DNA of 64,000 bases, taken from Halobacillus litoralis. GTDB taxonomy: Bacteria; Bacillota; Bacilli; Bacillales; Halobacillaceae. The DNA is taken from the NCBI RefSeq assembly GCF_020171725.1, contig NZ_JAIVAJ010000009.1:54913-118912 (forward strand), read 5' to 3'. Of this stretch, positions 51,063 to 59,996 are shown piece by piece. Position numbers and translations under genes: made by a program. A model generated the notes under the pieces. That model ran no database searches. It was not told the origin of the DNA and saw only the letters and a list, made by a program, of their open reading frames with translations. The stretch's first letter is position 1; the number at the start of each line of letters is the position of its first letter.

Positions 51063-51626
51063 ATGAACAAGCTAGCGAAACTGTTCTTTCATGCTTTTCC
51101 GAATCTAAAGGGAAACCGTGCGGTCGAAGCCTTCATAAGAAAGCCGGAGTATCAGGAGGCGATCGAACAGTATTTGAACGATCCTGTCGAAGAGAACCGG
51201 CTTGTGCTGGACGAATGCTTTAAGGACTTCTACTTCGGCGTCCGTTTTACGTCTTACGTCAGCACATCGCTTTATTTTCAAAGTGTCAATTTTGATAAGC
51301 GTTCCAGAAGATTCGAAGAAAGAAATGCCCTGACGCTCGATCAGCCGGTCGGGGATGAAGAAGGGGTAACCTTGAAAGATCAGATTATAGAGGGAGAAGA
51401 GGATACAAAGAGAGAACCTCTCGAAGCCTCTATCGAAAATCAGCGGCTGCTTGACGCGTTTCTCTCATTGACCGTTCAGCAGCGGAAGATACTGAATTTG
51501 GCTTATGTCGAGCAGTACACGGACACAGAGATTGCCGCTTCTCTCGGGGTGTCCCAGCAATCTGTGTCAAAGAGTCATAAGCGAGCCTTGGACAAGTTGA
51601 AAGAACAATGGACAGAAGGAGTGTGA
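51063..51626 (+). CDS. sigO: Sigma-70 family factor, SigO (YvrI)-like
   Basis: 187 residues. The C-terminal part (about 124-182) is a clear sigma region 4 with helix-turn-helix (LSLTVQQRKILNLAYVEQYTDTEIAASLGVSQQSVSK). The N-terminal part has a short region-2.4/3-like stretch (FKDFYFGVRFTSYVSTSLYF) but no complete region 2, which fits SigO, whose -10 recognition needs the partner RsoA. Start ATG behind GAGGTGATG. The next gene starts 4 bp after its stop. Confidence 0.78.
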   Translation: MNKLAKLFFHAFPNLKGNRAVEAFIRKPEYQEAIEQYLNDPVEENRLVLDECFKDFYFGVRFTSYVSTSLYFQSVNFDKRSRRFEERNALTLDQPVGDEEGVTLKDQIIEGEEDTKREPLEASIENQRLLDAFLSLTVQQRKILNLAYVEQYTDTEIAASLGVSQQSVSKSHKRALDKLKEQWTEGV

Positions 51627-51630
51627 CAGC

Positions 51631-51861
51631 ATGTTGAGTTTCTATCAAACGATCAAGAACTCACGCGAGTTGAATGAAGAAGTCATCCTTACAGCCTTTG
51701 AACCGAAGATCAAATCGTCTCTCAGAATGACGAAGCCTGCCAATCGGGAGGATCTCGAGCAGGAATTGAAGATGCATGTCATCCATTATGTACGGGAGTA
51801 CGCGGTTGATGATGTACCGGGGTTGTTTGAATTGAATCGAAGACAGAGGAAACGAGCCTGA
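51631..51861 (+). CDS. rsoA: RsoA (YvrHa)-like sigma co-factor
   Basis: 76 residues, all polar, with a region-2-like pattern FEPKIKSSLRMTKPANREDLEQELKMHVIHYV. In B. subtilis the 79-residue RsoA supplies sigma region 2 to SigO. Size, position right after the sigma gene and this segment support the match. AAGGAG nine bases before the ATG. A strong terminator starts at its stop codon. Confidence 0.7.
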   Translation: MLSFYQTIKNSRELNEEVILTAFEPKIKSSLRMTKPANREDLEQELKMHVIHYVREYAVDDVPGLFELNRRQRKRA

Positions 51862-51900
51862 CAAAGCGCACATTAGGGGAAGTGCGCTTTGTCTTTTTTT
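51861..51900 (+). terminator. Terminator of sigO-rsoA
   Basis: An 11-bp perfect stem (51861-51871 with 51882-51892), then a C and seven T. It separates the regulator operon from the hydrolase operon. Confidence 0.92.
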
Positions 51901-51958
51901 GTTGTCTGGGAAACGATGAATCCAGCCTGAGACTTTTTTCTGCAAAAAATAGAGAAGC

Positions 51959-51995
51959 GGTTGTGATTTCTGCCGCTCATCTTTCTTTATAGAGT
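51959..51995 (+). promoter_or_regulatory. Promoter of the hydrolase operon, identical type to the sigO promoter
   Basis: GGTTGTGATTT (51959-51969), 15 bp of unrelated sequence, CTTTATA (51985-51991), then GAGT. About 100 bp before the first hydrolase gene. Confidence 0.68.
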
Positions 51996-52093
51996 GTAAG
52001 GCAACAAAACAGAGCGAAACGGCTTGGGATGGTTCGTCCACGCTCTGCATCCCTTTTGATTGTCTCAATACACTCATCAAAGGAGAGATCGAG

Positions 52094-52729
52094 ATGGAAT
52101 GGACAAGAACTTTACAAAATGGTGATACAGGCAGTGACGTAACAGAACTTCAAATCCGTGTAGCAGGTTTTGCAGCTAATTCTCCTTCACAATCGTACGT
52201 CAGCGTAGACGGTGTGTTCGGAAATGGTACAGAGGCAGCGGTGACCCGCTTCCAACAGGCTTACGGCTTAATGGCAGACGGCATTGCCGGACCACAGACG
52301 CACAACCAACTGAATGCGCTGGAGGCATCTGACGGTTCGACCGCCAATTTCGCTTTCAGTGAATTTTATTCAAAAGACGGAAGTGCCTTCAACGGAGGGA
52401 ATGTTTCCGCAGCTCAGGTGAAAGAGAATGTCCGTCGTCTCATGTACAAGCTCGAAGCGGTTCGCAACAAGCTCGGCGGTGTTCCGGTGGTCATCAACTC
52501 CGGATTCCGAAGCATCAGCCATAACGCCAATGTAGGCGGAGTTTCCAACAGCATGCACACGTACGGCATTGCAGCGGACATCGATCCGGTCGGCAAGTCG
52601 CCTTCACAAGTTGCTGAAGTAGCGAAGACCTGTGGATTCAGCGGCATCATCGAATACAACACGTTCGTGCATAATGACAGCCGCATCGAGTATCCGTACG
52701 GCGCGACATTCTATTACTGGAACGCATAA
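52094..52729 (+). CDS. Peptidoglycan-binding M15-type peptidase (endolysin-like)
   Basis: 211 residues. N-terminal PG_binding_1 domain (about 8-75: LQNGDTGSDVTELQ, VDGVFGNGTEAAVTRFQ), then a Peptidase_M15_3 domain with zinc ligands H155 and D162 (HTYGIAAD) and H193 (VHND). It should cut peptide cross-links or stem peptides. No signal peptide, so it needs a pore or lysis to reach the wall, as phage endolysins do. First gene of a three-gene operon. Confidence 0.85.
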   Translation: MEWTRTLQNGDTGSDVTELQIRVAGFAANSPSQSYVSVDGVFGNGTEAAVTRFQQAYGLMADGIAGPQTHNQLNALEASDGSTANFAFSEFYSKDGSAFNGGNVSAAQVKENVRRLMYKLEAVRNKLGGVPVVINSGFRSISHNANVGGVSNSMHTYGIAADIDPVGKSPSQVAEVAKTCGFSGIIEYNTFVHNDSRIEYPYGATFYYWNA

Positions 52730-52741
52730 AGGAGGACGAAC

Positions 52742-53293
52742 ATGATGCCCATCGTTGTAATCGACCCTGGTCACGGCGGTTCCGATCCCGGAGCCGTGGC
52801 CAACGGTCTACAGGAAAAAACACTCACACTGGAAATCGCGAGGCTCGTGCGGGATAAGCTCGAAAGTCGTTATATCGTCGATGCCCGCCTTACAAGGGAT
52901 GCAGACGTTTATGTCGGCTTGTCTGCGCGGGCGGATTATGCAAATCAGCTCGGAGCTTCCTACTTCGTCTCCCTTCACCATAACGCCGGTGGGGGAACGG
53001 GATTTGAGAGCTTCGTCTATCCCGGTACACGAAACACCGAAACCGGCAGACGCCAGGACGTCCTCCACAACCGGGTAGCGGACTTTTTCGAAAGCTACGG
53101 CTTCCCTGATCGTGGCAAAAAAGAAGCGAATTTCACCGTCGTCCGCGAAACGGCGATGCCGGCGGTATTACTTGAGAACCTGTTTCTCGATACGCAGGCA
53201 GATGCGGATGCGTTGAAGGATCAATCTTTCCTGAATGCCTTGGCTGACGCTGTGACGACCGGGATTGCAGACGCTCTATCGCTGTCATCGTAA
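52742..53293 (+). CDS. N-acetylmuramoyl-L-alanine amidase (Amidase_3), no signal peptide
   Basis: 183 residues. Zinc amidase with H11 (DPGHGG), E25 (GLQEK), H79 (SLHHNA) and catalytic E145 (AVLLENLFL). It cleaves the bond between MurNAc and L-Ala. It consists of the catalytic domain only, with neither signal peptide nor wall-binding domain. 12 bp after the M15 gene, AAGGAGG present. Confidence 0.92.
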   Translation: MMPIVVIDPGHGGSDPGAVANGLQEKTLTLEIARLVRDKLESRYIVDARLTRDADVYVGLSARADYANQLGASYFVSLHHNAGGGTGFESFVYPGTRNTETGRRQDVLHNRVADFFESYGFPDRGKKEANFTVVRETAMPAVLLENLFLDTQADADALKDQSFLNALADAVTTGIADALSLSS

Positions 53294-53317
53294 CGTTTCA
53301 AAAAGGGGGGGAGGATC

Positions 53318-53470
53318 ATGGATTACGCAGCCTTTGCTCAACTTCTTGGAAATGTTGGCTTCCCTATTGCCGTAACAATTTTTCTACTCGTCAAGCTTGA
53401 GAAGAAGATGGAACAGTTGGAATCAGCGATTCACACCTTATCTGAATCGGTGAAATCAAGAAAACAATAG
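53318..53470 (+). CDS. yvrJ: YvrJ-family small membrane protein, 50 aa
   Basis: MDYAAFAQLLGNVGFPIAVT opening, one membrane segment (VGFPIAVTIFLLV) and a charged helical tail (LEKKMEQLESAIHTLSES), the YvrJ-family pattern. In B. subtilis yvrJ is a direct SigO-RsoA target. The shape recalls small holin-like peptides of the BhlA type, so it may help the hydrolases cross the membrane; this is inference. GGGGGGAGG precedes the ATG. Last gene of the operon. Confidence 0.85.
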   Translation: MDYAAFAQLLGNVGFPIAVTIFLLVKLEKKMEQLESAIHTLSESVKSRKQ

Positions 53471-53479
53471 AAACCTGAT

Positions 53480-53512
53480 GCCCCGGACGGTCTATGGCCC
53501 GGGGTGTTTTGG
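53480..53512 (+). terminator. Terminator of the hydrolase-yvrJ operon
   Basis: GCCCCGG/CCGGGGT stem around a 12-nt loop and a T-rich tail. Confidence 0.75.
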
Positions 53513-53527
53513 TTGTTCAAATCCACT

Positions 53528-53543
53528 TGTTTCACATGAAACG
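53528..53543. other. parS-like site (CACATG centre)
   Basis: 14 of 16 positions match the parS consensus, but the central CACGTG is CACATG. Confidence 0.2.
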
Positions 53544-53610
53544 TACACGGAGTTTTTTGTCAAAAGCTGTGGTACGATGTAAAAAAATGAGGAAAACGCA
53601 GGTGAGAGAA

Positions 53611-54939
53611 TTGGAAACAAAATCAGGAACACTTATTGGCACTACACTCGAAACATCCCAATGGTTCGTCTTTCTACTGGCAAGCTCGGTCGCCCTGCCG
53701 ATCGTCATCGGTTCCATTTTTGAATTGAACTTTGCTGAAATCGCAGGCCTGATGCAGCGGACCTTCTTCGCCGTCGGCATCACCTCCTTCCTTCAAGGCG
53801 TATTCGGTCACCGACTGCCGATCTTGGAAGGACCCGCAGGACTATGGATCAGTATTTTCGCCGTCATGGCATATTCCGGAGTAGAATCGGGAAAAAGTTA
53901 TATAGAGACACTGCAGACACTCGAAGCCGCCATGCTTTGGACAGGAGCCTTTCTCCTGTTGTTCGGCATCTTCCGCCTGGCGCACCGCGTGCTATTCGTC
54001 TTCACTCCACTCGTCACCGGAGCCTTTTTATTTTTACTGACCGTTCAATTGAGCGGCACCTTCCTGCAAGGCATGCTCGGCGTCCAGCAGGAAATCGAAG
54101 CCATCCACCTGACAGAAGCAACCATCGCCTTCTTCACCTTCTTCTTCGTCCTCGCCCTTTCTCTTTTTGGAAAAGGGTGGCTGAGGAGTTATGCGGTGCT
54201 GCTTGGAATCGTCACGGGGTGGATCGCGTATAAGGTGTGGATCGGCTCAAGTCAGGATGGGGTCCAGGAGATGAAACTCTTCCAAGCTCCCGAATGGCTG
54301 GCCTTTGGACCTCCGAACTTCGAATGGAGTGTCATCCCGCTCGCGTTCATAACCGCGGTGATTCTGCTTTCGAATATTGTCGCTTCCGTCGTAGCGGTCA
54401 GCCAGTCGATTTATGGGAAGCCTTCCTATACATATAGTCAGGTTAATCGGGGAAGCAGCTTTCTAGGAGTCACACACGGCATTACCGCGATGTTCTCGGC
54501 CATCGCCAATGTGCCGCTTGCTTCTTCGTCTGGATTCATCGATTTGACCGGGCAGAAGAAAAAACGACCGTTTCTTTATGCTTCGCTTATATTAGTCGTA
54601 GTGGCGTTTTTTCCACCCATCGTTTCGTTTATTTCAGGGATTCCAGCTCCGGTGGCGAATGCAGCGTTGCTTGCGACCTTTGTACAATTGATGGGGCTTG
54701 GCCTCTCGAATATCGCAAGTCAGAAGCTGGACCAGCGGCGCCTTACGATTTTAGGTGTCTCCTTTTTACTTGGCATCGGCCTTATGTTCCTTCCATCTGA
54801 AGTGTTTCAGGGCATGCCTGGGTTAATGAGGAATTTAGTGAGTAATGGTCTGCTTGTCGGGACGATGCTCGTCATTATTTTTGAACAGCTTTGGAAGGAG
54901 CCATCCCAAAGTGAGAAAGGAAGGGATCAGAATGAGTAA
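53611..54939 (+). CDS. NCS2-family uracil/xanthine permease (YwdJ-like)
   Basis: 442 residues, twelve to fourteen membrane helices. NCS2 features: LEGPAGLWISIFAV, the substrate-site region NIVASVVAVSQSIYG and FIDLTGQKKKRPF. Closest in pattern to YwdJ-type putative purine/cytosine permeases. Start TTG 53611 with AGGTGAG upstream; the longer frame has no ribosome site. Its end overlaps the next gene by 8 bp. Substrate not certain. Confidence 0.82.
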   Translation: METKSGTLIGTTLETSQWFVFLLASSVALPIVIGSIFELNFAEIAGLMQRTFFAVGITSFLQGVFGHRLPILEGPAGLWISIFAVMAYSGVESGKSYIETLQTLEAAMLWTGAFLLLFGIFRLAHRVLFVFTPLVTGAFLFLLTVQLSGTFLQGMLGVQQEIEAIHLTEATIAFFTFFFVLALSLFGKGWLRSYAVLLGIVTGWIAYKVWIGSSQDGVQEMKLFQAPEWLAFGPPNFEWSVIPLAFITAVILLSNIVASVVAVSQSIYGKPSYTYSQVNRGSSFLGVTHGITAMFSAIANVPLASSSGFIDLTGQKKKRPFLYASLILVVVAFFPPIVSFISGIPAPVANAALLATFVQLMGLGLSNIASQKLDQRRLTILGVSFLLGIGLMFLPSEVFQGMPGLMRNLVSNGLLVGTMLVIIFEQLWKEPSQSEKGRDQNE

Positions 54940-56230
54940 GATCTATGATGTGATTGGTATAGGTGTCGGCCCATATAATCTTGGGCTTGCGGCATTACTT
55001 GAAGATACAGAGCTTGACGCGGTCTTTTTTGAGAAGACACCCGAGTTCGTCTGGCACCCTGGGATGCTTATTGAACGAATGGATCTACAGGTCCCGTTTC
55101 TTGCGGATCTTGCGACGTTCGCTGATCCGAAGAGCCGCTTCACGTTCATGAATTATTTATATGAGAAGGACCGGATGTTCCCGTTCTTCTTCCATCAACA
55201 TTTTCAAATTCCGAGGCAGGAATACAACGATTATCTACAGTGGGCTGCGGATCAGATTTCGACGATCCGCTTCGGGCATACCGTCGTAGATGTGATCGAT
55301 CAGAAGGATCACTATCAGGTGGTGGCTGAAGAGACGGCGACAGGAGAGAAAGTCTATGTCAAAGCGAAGCACGTCGTGATGGGCACAGGTAACGAGCCGC
55401 TCGTATTAGATGGCATGGACGGCTTCCCGAATGAGGACGTCATGCACTCGAGCCGCTATCTGTTCGAGAAGGACCATTTACTGAAAGCGAAGCACGTGAC
55501 CGTCGTAGGCTCTGGTCAAAGCGCACTCGAAATCTTCTTGGATTTGCTGGAGGAGCAGGAGCGTCAGGATATGAAAGTGACGCTCTTTACCCGTACGGGC
55601 GGATTGTTTCAGCTGGATCAGGCGAAGTTCGCTCAAGAGATGTTCACACCGGGATATGTCGATTACTTTCATCAACTGAGTCTCGACCAGCGTAAAGAAG
55701 CATTGGATACGTTGAAGCCTTTGCGGAAAGGCATCGATCCGGATACGCTCACGCAGCTGTACACGAAACTTTATCATCGTACAGCAGGCGGGGAAAACGC
55801 CCGCATCTTGATTCAGCCTATGACGGAAGTGAATGATATCGAAGCGGATGAGGACGGCTACCTTCTTCACTGCCGCCAGTGGCAGGAGGAGCATGATTAC
55901 ACATACTCAACCGAAAAGGTCGTGCTCGCGACCGGCTACAAGCCACATATTCCGGATTGGTTCATGGACCGGTTCCAAGATGCAATCGAGTGGGAAGAGG
56001 AAGGCATGTACAAAGTGAGTCGTGATTATCATCTGCAATTCAAAGATGAACGGGAGCATCACTTTTTCACATTGACGAACCTTGTCCACTCCCATGGAGC
56101 AGGGGCGACAAACCTCGGTCTGTCTGTCCACCGCAATGTCCATATCATCAACACCATTGCGGGAAGAACCGTCTATAAGAACCAGGAGGACACCTCTTTC
56201 CAACAGTTTTCGATGAAGCACTTCAACTAA
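54932..56230 (+). CDS. Lysine/ornithine N-monooxygenase (IucD/SidA family)
   Basis: 432 residues; FAD- and NADPH-dependent N-hydroxylation of a lysine- or ornithine-type amine, the usual first step to hydroxamate siderophores. FAD motif GIGVGPYNLGLAALL, NADPH motif VVGSGQSALEIF, C-terminal ATGYKPHIPDWF and NLVHSHGAGATNLGLS. Start at MSKIYDVIG (54932), overlapping the permease stop, so translationally coupled. No siderophore synthetase or iron transporter is nearby. Confidence 0.88.
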   Translation: MSKIYDVIGIGVGPYNLGLAALLEDTELDAVFFEKTPEFVWHPGMLIERMDLQVPFLADLATFADPKSRFTFMNYLYEKDRMFPFFFHQHFQIPRQEYNDYLQWAADQISTIRFGHTVVDVIDQKDHYQVVAEETATGEKVYVKAKHVVMGTGNEPLVLDGMDGFPNEDVMHSSRYLFEKDHLLKAKHVTVVGSGQSALEIFLDLLEEQERQDMKVTLFTRTGGLFQLDQAKFAQEMFTPGYVDYFHQLSLDQRKEALDTLKPLRKGIDPDTLTQLYTKLYHRTAGGENARILIQPMTEVNDIEADEDGYLLHCRQWQEEHDYTYSTEKVVLATGYKPHIPDWFMDRFQDAIEWEEEGMYKVSRDYHLQFKDEREHHFFTLTNLVHSHGAGATNLGLSVHRNVHIINTIAGRTVYKNQEDTSFQQFSMKHFN

Positions 56231-56335
56231 CGGACATCCATTTTATTCAAGTTCGCGTGTTTAGTTTTCTGCACGGTGGGAAAATATGCTATGTAGATTA
56301 AACCAAACCAAGAATTGACAAGGAGAGATGGAAAC

Positions 56336-56851
56336 ATGAGTAAGATTGCATGCGTAATCACTTCCGAATTTGAAGATGTTGAATACACACAACCGAACGA
56401 TGCCTTTACACAAGAAGGGCATGAAGTGACAACGATTGAATGGGAAGCAGGTAAGCAGGTGACGGGTAAACAAGGTGAAACGACCGTTACAATCGACTCC
56501 TCGATTGACGATGTGAAACCTGAAGATTTCGATGCGCTGTTCATTCCAGGTGGATTCTCGCCGGATCAGCTGCGCGCTGACGATAAGTTCGTTTCATTCG
56601 CGAAACACTTCATGGACCAGAAGAAGCCGGTCTTTGCCATCTGCCACGGACCTCAGCTATTGATTACAGCGAAGTCCTTAGAGGGTCGCACGGCAACAGG
56701 TTTCCACTCGATTGCGGTTGATATGGAATATGCGAAGGTAAATTACAAAGACGAGGAAGTCGTCGTCTGTCAGGACCAGCTGGTGACAAGCCGTCAGCCG
56801 GATGACATCCCAGCTTTCAACCGTGAAGCCTTGAAACTGTTAGAATCCTAA
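56336..56851 (+). CDS. yraA: DJ-1/PfpI-family protein, general stress protein 18-like
   Basis: 171 residues. Nucleophile elbow AICHGPQLL with the reactive Cys and His. YraA-type proteins of B. subtilis are stress proteins with reported deglycase or protease-like activity. Start at MSKIACVITSEF behind AAGGAG. Single gene with a terminator. Confidence 0.88.
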   Translation: MSKIACVITSEFEDVEYTQPNDAFTQEGHEVTTIEWEAGKQVTGKQGETTVTIDSSIDDVKPEDFDALFIPGGFSPDQLRADDKFVSFAKHFMDQKKPVFAICHGPQLLITAKSLEGRTATGFHSIAVDMEYAKVNYKDEEVVVCQDQLVTSRQPDDIPAFNREALKLLES

Positions 56852-56860
56852 GACGAACAG

Positions 56861-56892
56861 ACCGTCCATCCTAAAAGGTGGGCGGTTTTTTA
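56861..56892 (+). terminator. Terminator of yraA
   Basis: ACCGTCCA/TGGGCGGT stem with one wobble, 10-nt loop, six T. Confidence 0.82.
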
Positions 56893-57050
56893 TCGTTTTA
56901 TGTCCTTTTTTTGTCTATTCTGAAAATGGTTTTGTTTTTCAACCTTGTAACAGGTATGCTAAAAGTACATGATGTTGAATAAGCGAAGGATGAACGGGGA
57001 ATGAACAAATAGAATATGGTAATAAAAAGCATTACATAAGGAGGATGACG

Positions 57051-57818
57051 ATGATTGTCTTGGAGCGTGACAAAGATTTTATCTTAATCAAACAACACGA
57101 CCATGCCGCACTATCCGGTCAAATGGTGCGCGAGTGGAAGCAGAATTTCCTGCTTCGTTCGAAATTGAGAGAAGAGGCGGATTGGGCTGCGGCTCAGCAT
57201 GACCGTGCCTGGATCCCGCTAGACGATGAGCCGCGCTGGAATGAGGAAGAAGGACGTCCGTACTCGTTTATCGATTATCCCCTGGAGGAAAAGCTGGCCG
57301 CCTATCAGCGTGGGATTGAGGAAGTGGCCGGGCAATCGCTTTACGCAGGGATGCTGTGCAGTATGCATTATCAATCATTCCTTTCTGAAGACAGTGAGAA
57401 TCCTGTCATCCGGCAGTTTGTTCAGGAAGAGAAGGAACGGCAGGAGGATCTGTTCGCCTCTATGGAAATGGACGTGCCGAAAGACATTTATGACCTTCAC
57501 TTCAAACGCCTTCAGTTTTGTGACGATTTGTCGCTTTATGTATGTATGAACCAGCCGGGCACATCCAAGGAACAAGAGGTGTCGTGGTTCAAAGATGGAT
57601 TCCGTCAGGCTTTTGACTTTGCGCCTGAAGGGATGATCGCGCACTGGGTGGATGATAAACAAGTATCCGTTGACCCATTCCCGTTTGAAAACCCGTTCGA
57701 TGCTCAAGTTCCTTACAAATTGGTCAGGAAATCTTCCATTGACCGACTTGGGTTTACGGAAGCTTACAAACAAGCGGAAACAGATCAACGGCTGATTACA
57801 TTCATACCAGCTGAATAA
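57051..57818 (+). CDS. DUF3891 family protein
   Basis: 255 residues, soluble. Typical DUF3891 opening (FILIKQHDHAALSGQMVREW), several conserved His/Asp residues (HDHAALSG, AAQHDRAW, DYP, FCDDLSLYVC) that look like a metal-dependent HD-type fold. Function unknown. Start ATG 57051 behind AAGGAGG. Convergent with sleL, 1 bp apart. Confidence 0.82.
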   Translation: MIVLERDKDFILIKQHDHAALSGQMVREWKQNFLLRSKLREEADWAAAQHDRAWIPLDDEPRWNEEEGRPYSFIDYPLEEKLAAYQRGIEEVAGQSLYAGMLCSMHYQSFLSEDSENPVIRQFVQEEKERQEDLFASMEMDVPKDIYDLHFKRLQFCDDLSLYVCMNQPGTSKEQEVSWFKDGFRQAFDFAPEGMIAHWVDDKQVSVDPFPFENPFDAQVPYKLVRKSSIDRLGFTEAYKQAETDQRLITFIPAE

Positions 57819-59105
57819 CTAGCTCTTAGAAATGGTGAACTGATCGCCGAGAAGTAACCAATTCTGAGGAAAAGACAACCCTAACTTCCAATAGCTGATT
57901 CCGAGCAGTCCGCGGTCTTTGATCAAATCAAATTTACGCTGGATGGAGCGGGCATCTTCAAACCAGACCTCATGCTCGCTGCCGTTTGGATCAGTGTACG
58001 TAAAATAAGGCGCTTGTTCCTCTGTATCATAAGAAATGCTGACATTGTTCTCTCTTGCGATTTGAATCGCACGTTGTGGGCTGACCGCTTTGGCATACTT
58101 CCCACCCGGCTCATAAGGAAGGGTCCAGTCATACCCGTACAAATTCTGCCCGAGCAGGATCTTGTTGGCGGGCATCACGGATAAAGCATAATCTACAACT
58201 TCCGTTACAGGCCCGATCGGAGATACAGCCCGTGGCGGCCCTCCACTATATCCCCACTCATACGTCATCAACACGACAAAGTCGACAATTTCCCCATGCG
58301 CTTTATAATCGTGCGCTTCATACCAAGCTCCTTCTTGCTCAGCACTCGTCTTCGGAGCAAGAGCTGTCGACATCAACAACCCTTCTTGTGACAAACGCTG
58401 CTTCGCTTTTCGCAGGAATTGATTGTAATTCTCTTTAAGCTCAGGAGGTAGAAACTCCATATCGAAGTGTACGTCACTGAACCCAACCTCTTTGGCCGTT
58501 GCGATGATGTTATCCAGTAACGTGTTCTGGACATTTTGATCGGTCAAAATGGTACGCCCGAGCTCTGCGCTGAACTCACCGTTTGCCAGGTTCGTGACCA
58601 CCATCATTAAAGAGGCGTCGTTGTTCGTTGCAATCTGCTTGAAGTTATCAAGCGGCGGTGCCTTCAAAGAGCCATCCGGTTTGATTTCGTAACTGAAGGG
58701 AGCGAGATACGATAGAAGTACCGCTCTTTGTTCAGCTGCAGTCCGGAGGGTGTTGGAAACCTCGCCCCCATAAGGCTCGATATACGCATTTGAAGTCATA
58801 GGGGTCGGCGGCGGATCCGGAATATAGAGCCTCAGCCCGACTTGCAGCGCTCCGTTTGCCGGAATCCCGTTCACCTGCGCCAGCCGCTCAGCCGGAATCC
58901 CGAACTGCTGCCCGATCGAATATAAGTTGTCTCCCGGTTGGACAAAATAAAACCGGCCTACAATCGGGATGACGATGGCCTGCCCGATGACAAGATCACC
59001 CGGAGTTTCTAATTCATTTGCTTCAATTATAGCTTGTGGCGTACTATCGTATAGACGAGCAATCGAAAATACAGACTCTCCTTGTTGGACGACATGAATT
59101 TGCAC
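57819..59105 (-). CDS. sleL: Spore cortex-lytic N-acetylglucosaminidase SleL (YaaH)
   Basis: 428 residues: two N-terminal LysM domains (1-47, 52-95) and a GH18 barrel with the catalytic motif DVHFDMEFL (Glu as acid). In B. subtilis YaaH/SleL is a spore-coat/cortex protein acting on cortex fragments at germination; expression is mother-cell specific. Position next to tadA is conserved. No signal peptide, as expected for a coat-associated enzyme. Confidence 0.93.
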   Translation of the reverse strand: MQIHVVQQGESVFSIARLYDSTPQAIIEANELETPGDLVIGQAIVIPIVGRFYFVQPGDNLYSIGQQFGIPAERLAQVNGIPANGALQVGLRLYIPDPPPTPMTSNAYIEPYGGEVSNTLRTAAEQRAVLLSYLAPFSYEIKPDGSLKAPPLDNFKQIATNNDASLMMVVTNLANGEFSAELGRTILTDQNVQNTLLDNIIATAKEVGFSDVHFDMEFLPPELKENYNQFLRKAKQRLSQEGLLMSTALAPKTSAEQEGAWYEAHDYKAHGEIVDFVVLMTYEWGYSGGPPRAVSPIGPVTEVVDYALSVMPANKILLGQNLYGYDWTLPYEPGGKYAKAVSPQRAIQIARENNVSISYDTEEQAPYFTYTDPNGSEHEVWFEDARSIQRKFDLIKDRGLLGISYWKLGLSFPQNWLLLGDQFTISKS

Positions 59106-59168
59106 GATCGTCCCTCCTTTCTCATCTTTACTAATGTATGAGAATGAAGGAGCAACTTATTCTAATAA

Positions 59169-59669
<501 letters not shown>

Positions 59670-59677
59670 GACAACCA

Positions 59678-59706
59678 TTGCATTTTCTTGAGAAACTCGC
59701 TATACT
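59678..59706 (+). promoter_or_regulatory. Promoter of the SRP RNA
   Basis: TTGCAT (59678-59683), 17 bp, TATACT (59701-59706). The RNA starts 6-7 bp further on. Confidence 0.75.
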
Positions 59707-59711
59707 TGTAA

Positions 59712-59981
59712 TGTCGTGCTAAGCGGGGAGGTAGCGGTGCCCTATACTCGCAATCCGCTATAGCGAGGCCGAATCCCCACCCGAGGTGGTGAGGTTTCAG
59801 GGTCTGCCTTATGAAAGTGGTGTTGACACTCAGGTCCTGCGCAACGGGAACCAGTGAATCCTGTCAGGTCCGGAAGGAAGCAGCAGTAAGCTGTATCTCT
59901 CGTGTGCCGCGGGAGTGCCTGGGTAGAGCCATGATCATAAGTAACGCCTGGGACCTCATCATCGACGGTGGGTGCACGGCA
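59712..59981 (+). ncRNA. scr: Signal recognition particle RNA (large type, scRNA)
   Basis: About 270 nt with the Bacillus-type Alu domain (GGGGAGGTAGCGGTGCCCT) and the S-domain tetraloop region GTCAGGTCCGGAAGGAAGCA where Ffh binds. It ends GGTGCACGGC, complementary to the 5' end. Between tadA and dnaX. Confidence 0.96.
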
Positions 59982-59996
59982 TACATATGAAGTAGA

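Noticed and set aside
51063..53470. Remnant prophage (sigma gene, endolysin, amidase, holin-like peptide).
   Set aside because: No capsid, tail, portal, terminase, integrase or phage repressor gene is near, and both operons have their own promoter of the same type. The SigO-YvrJ link explains the set better.
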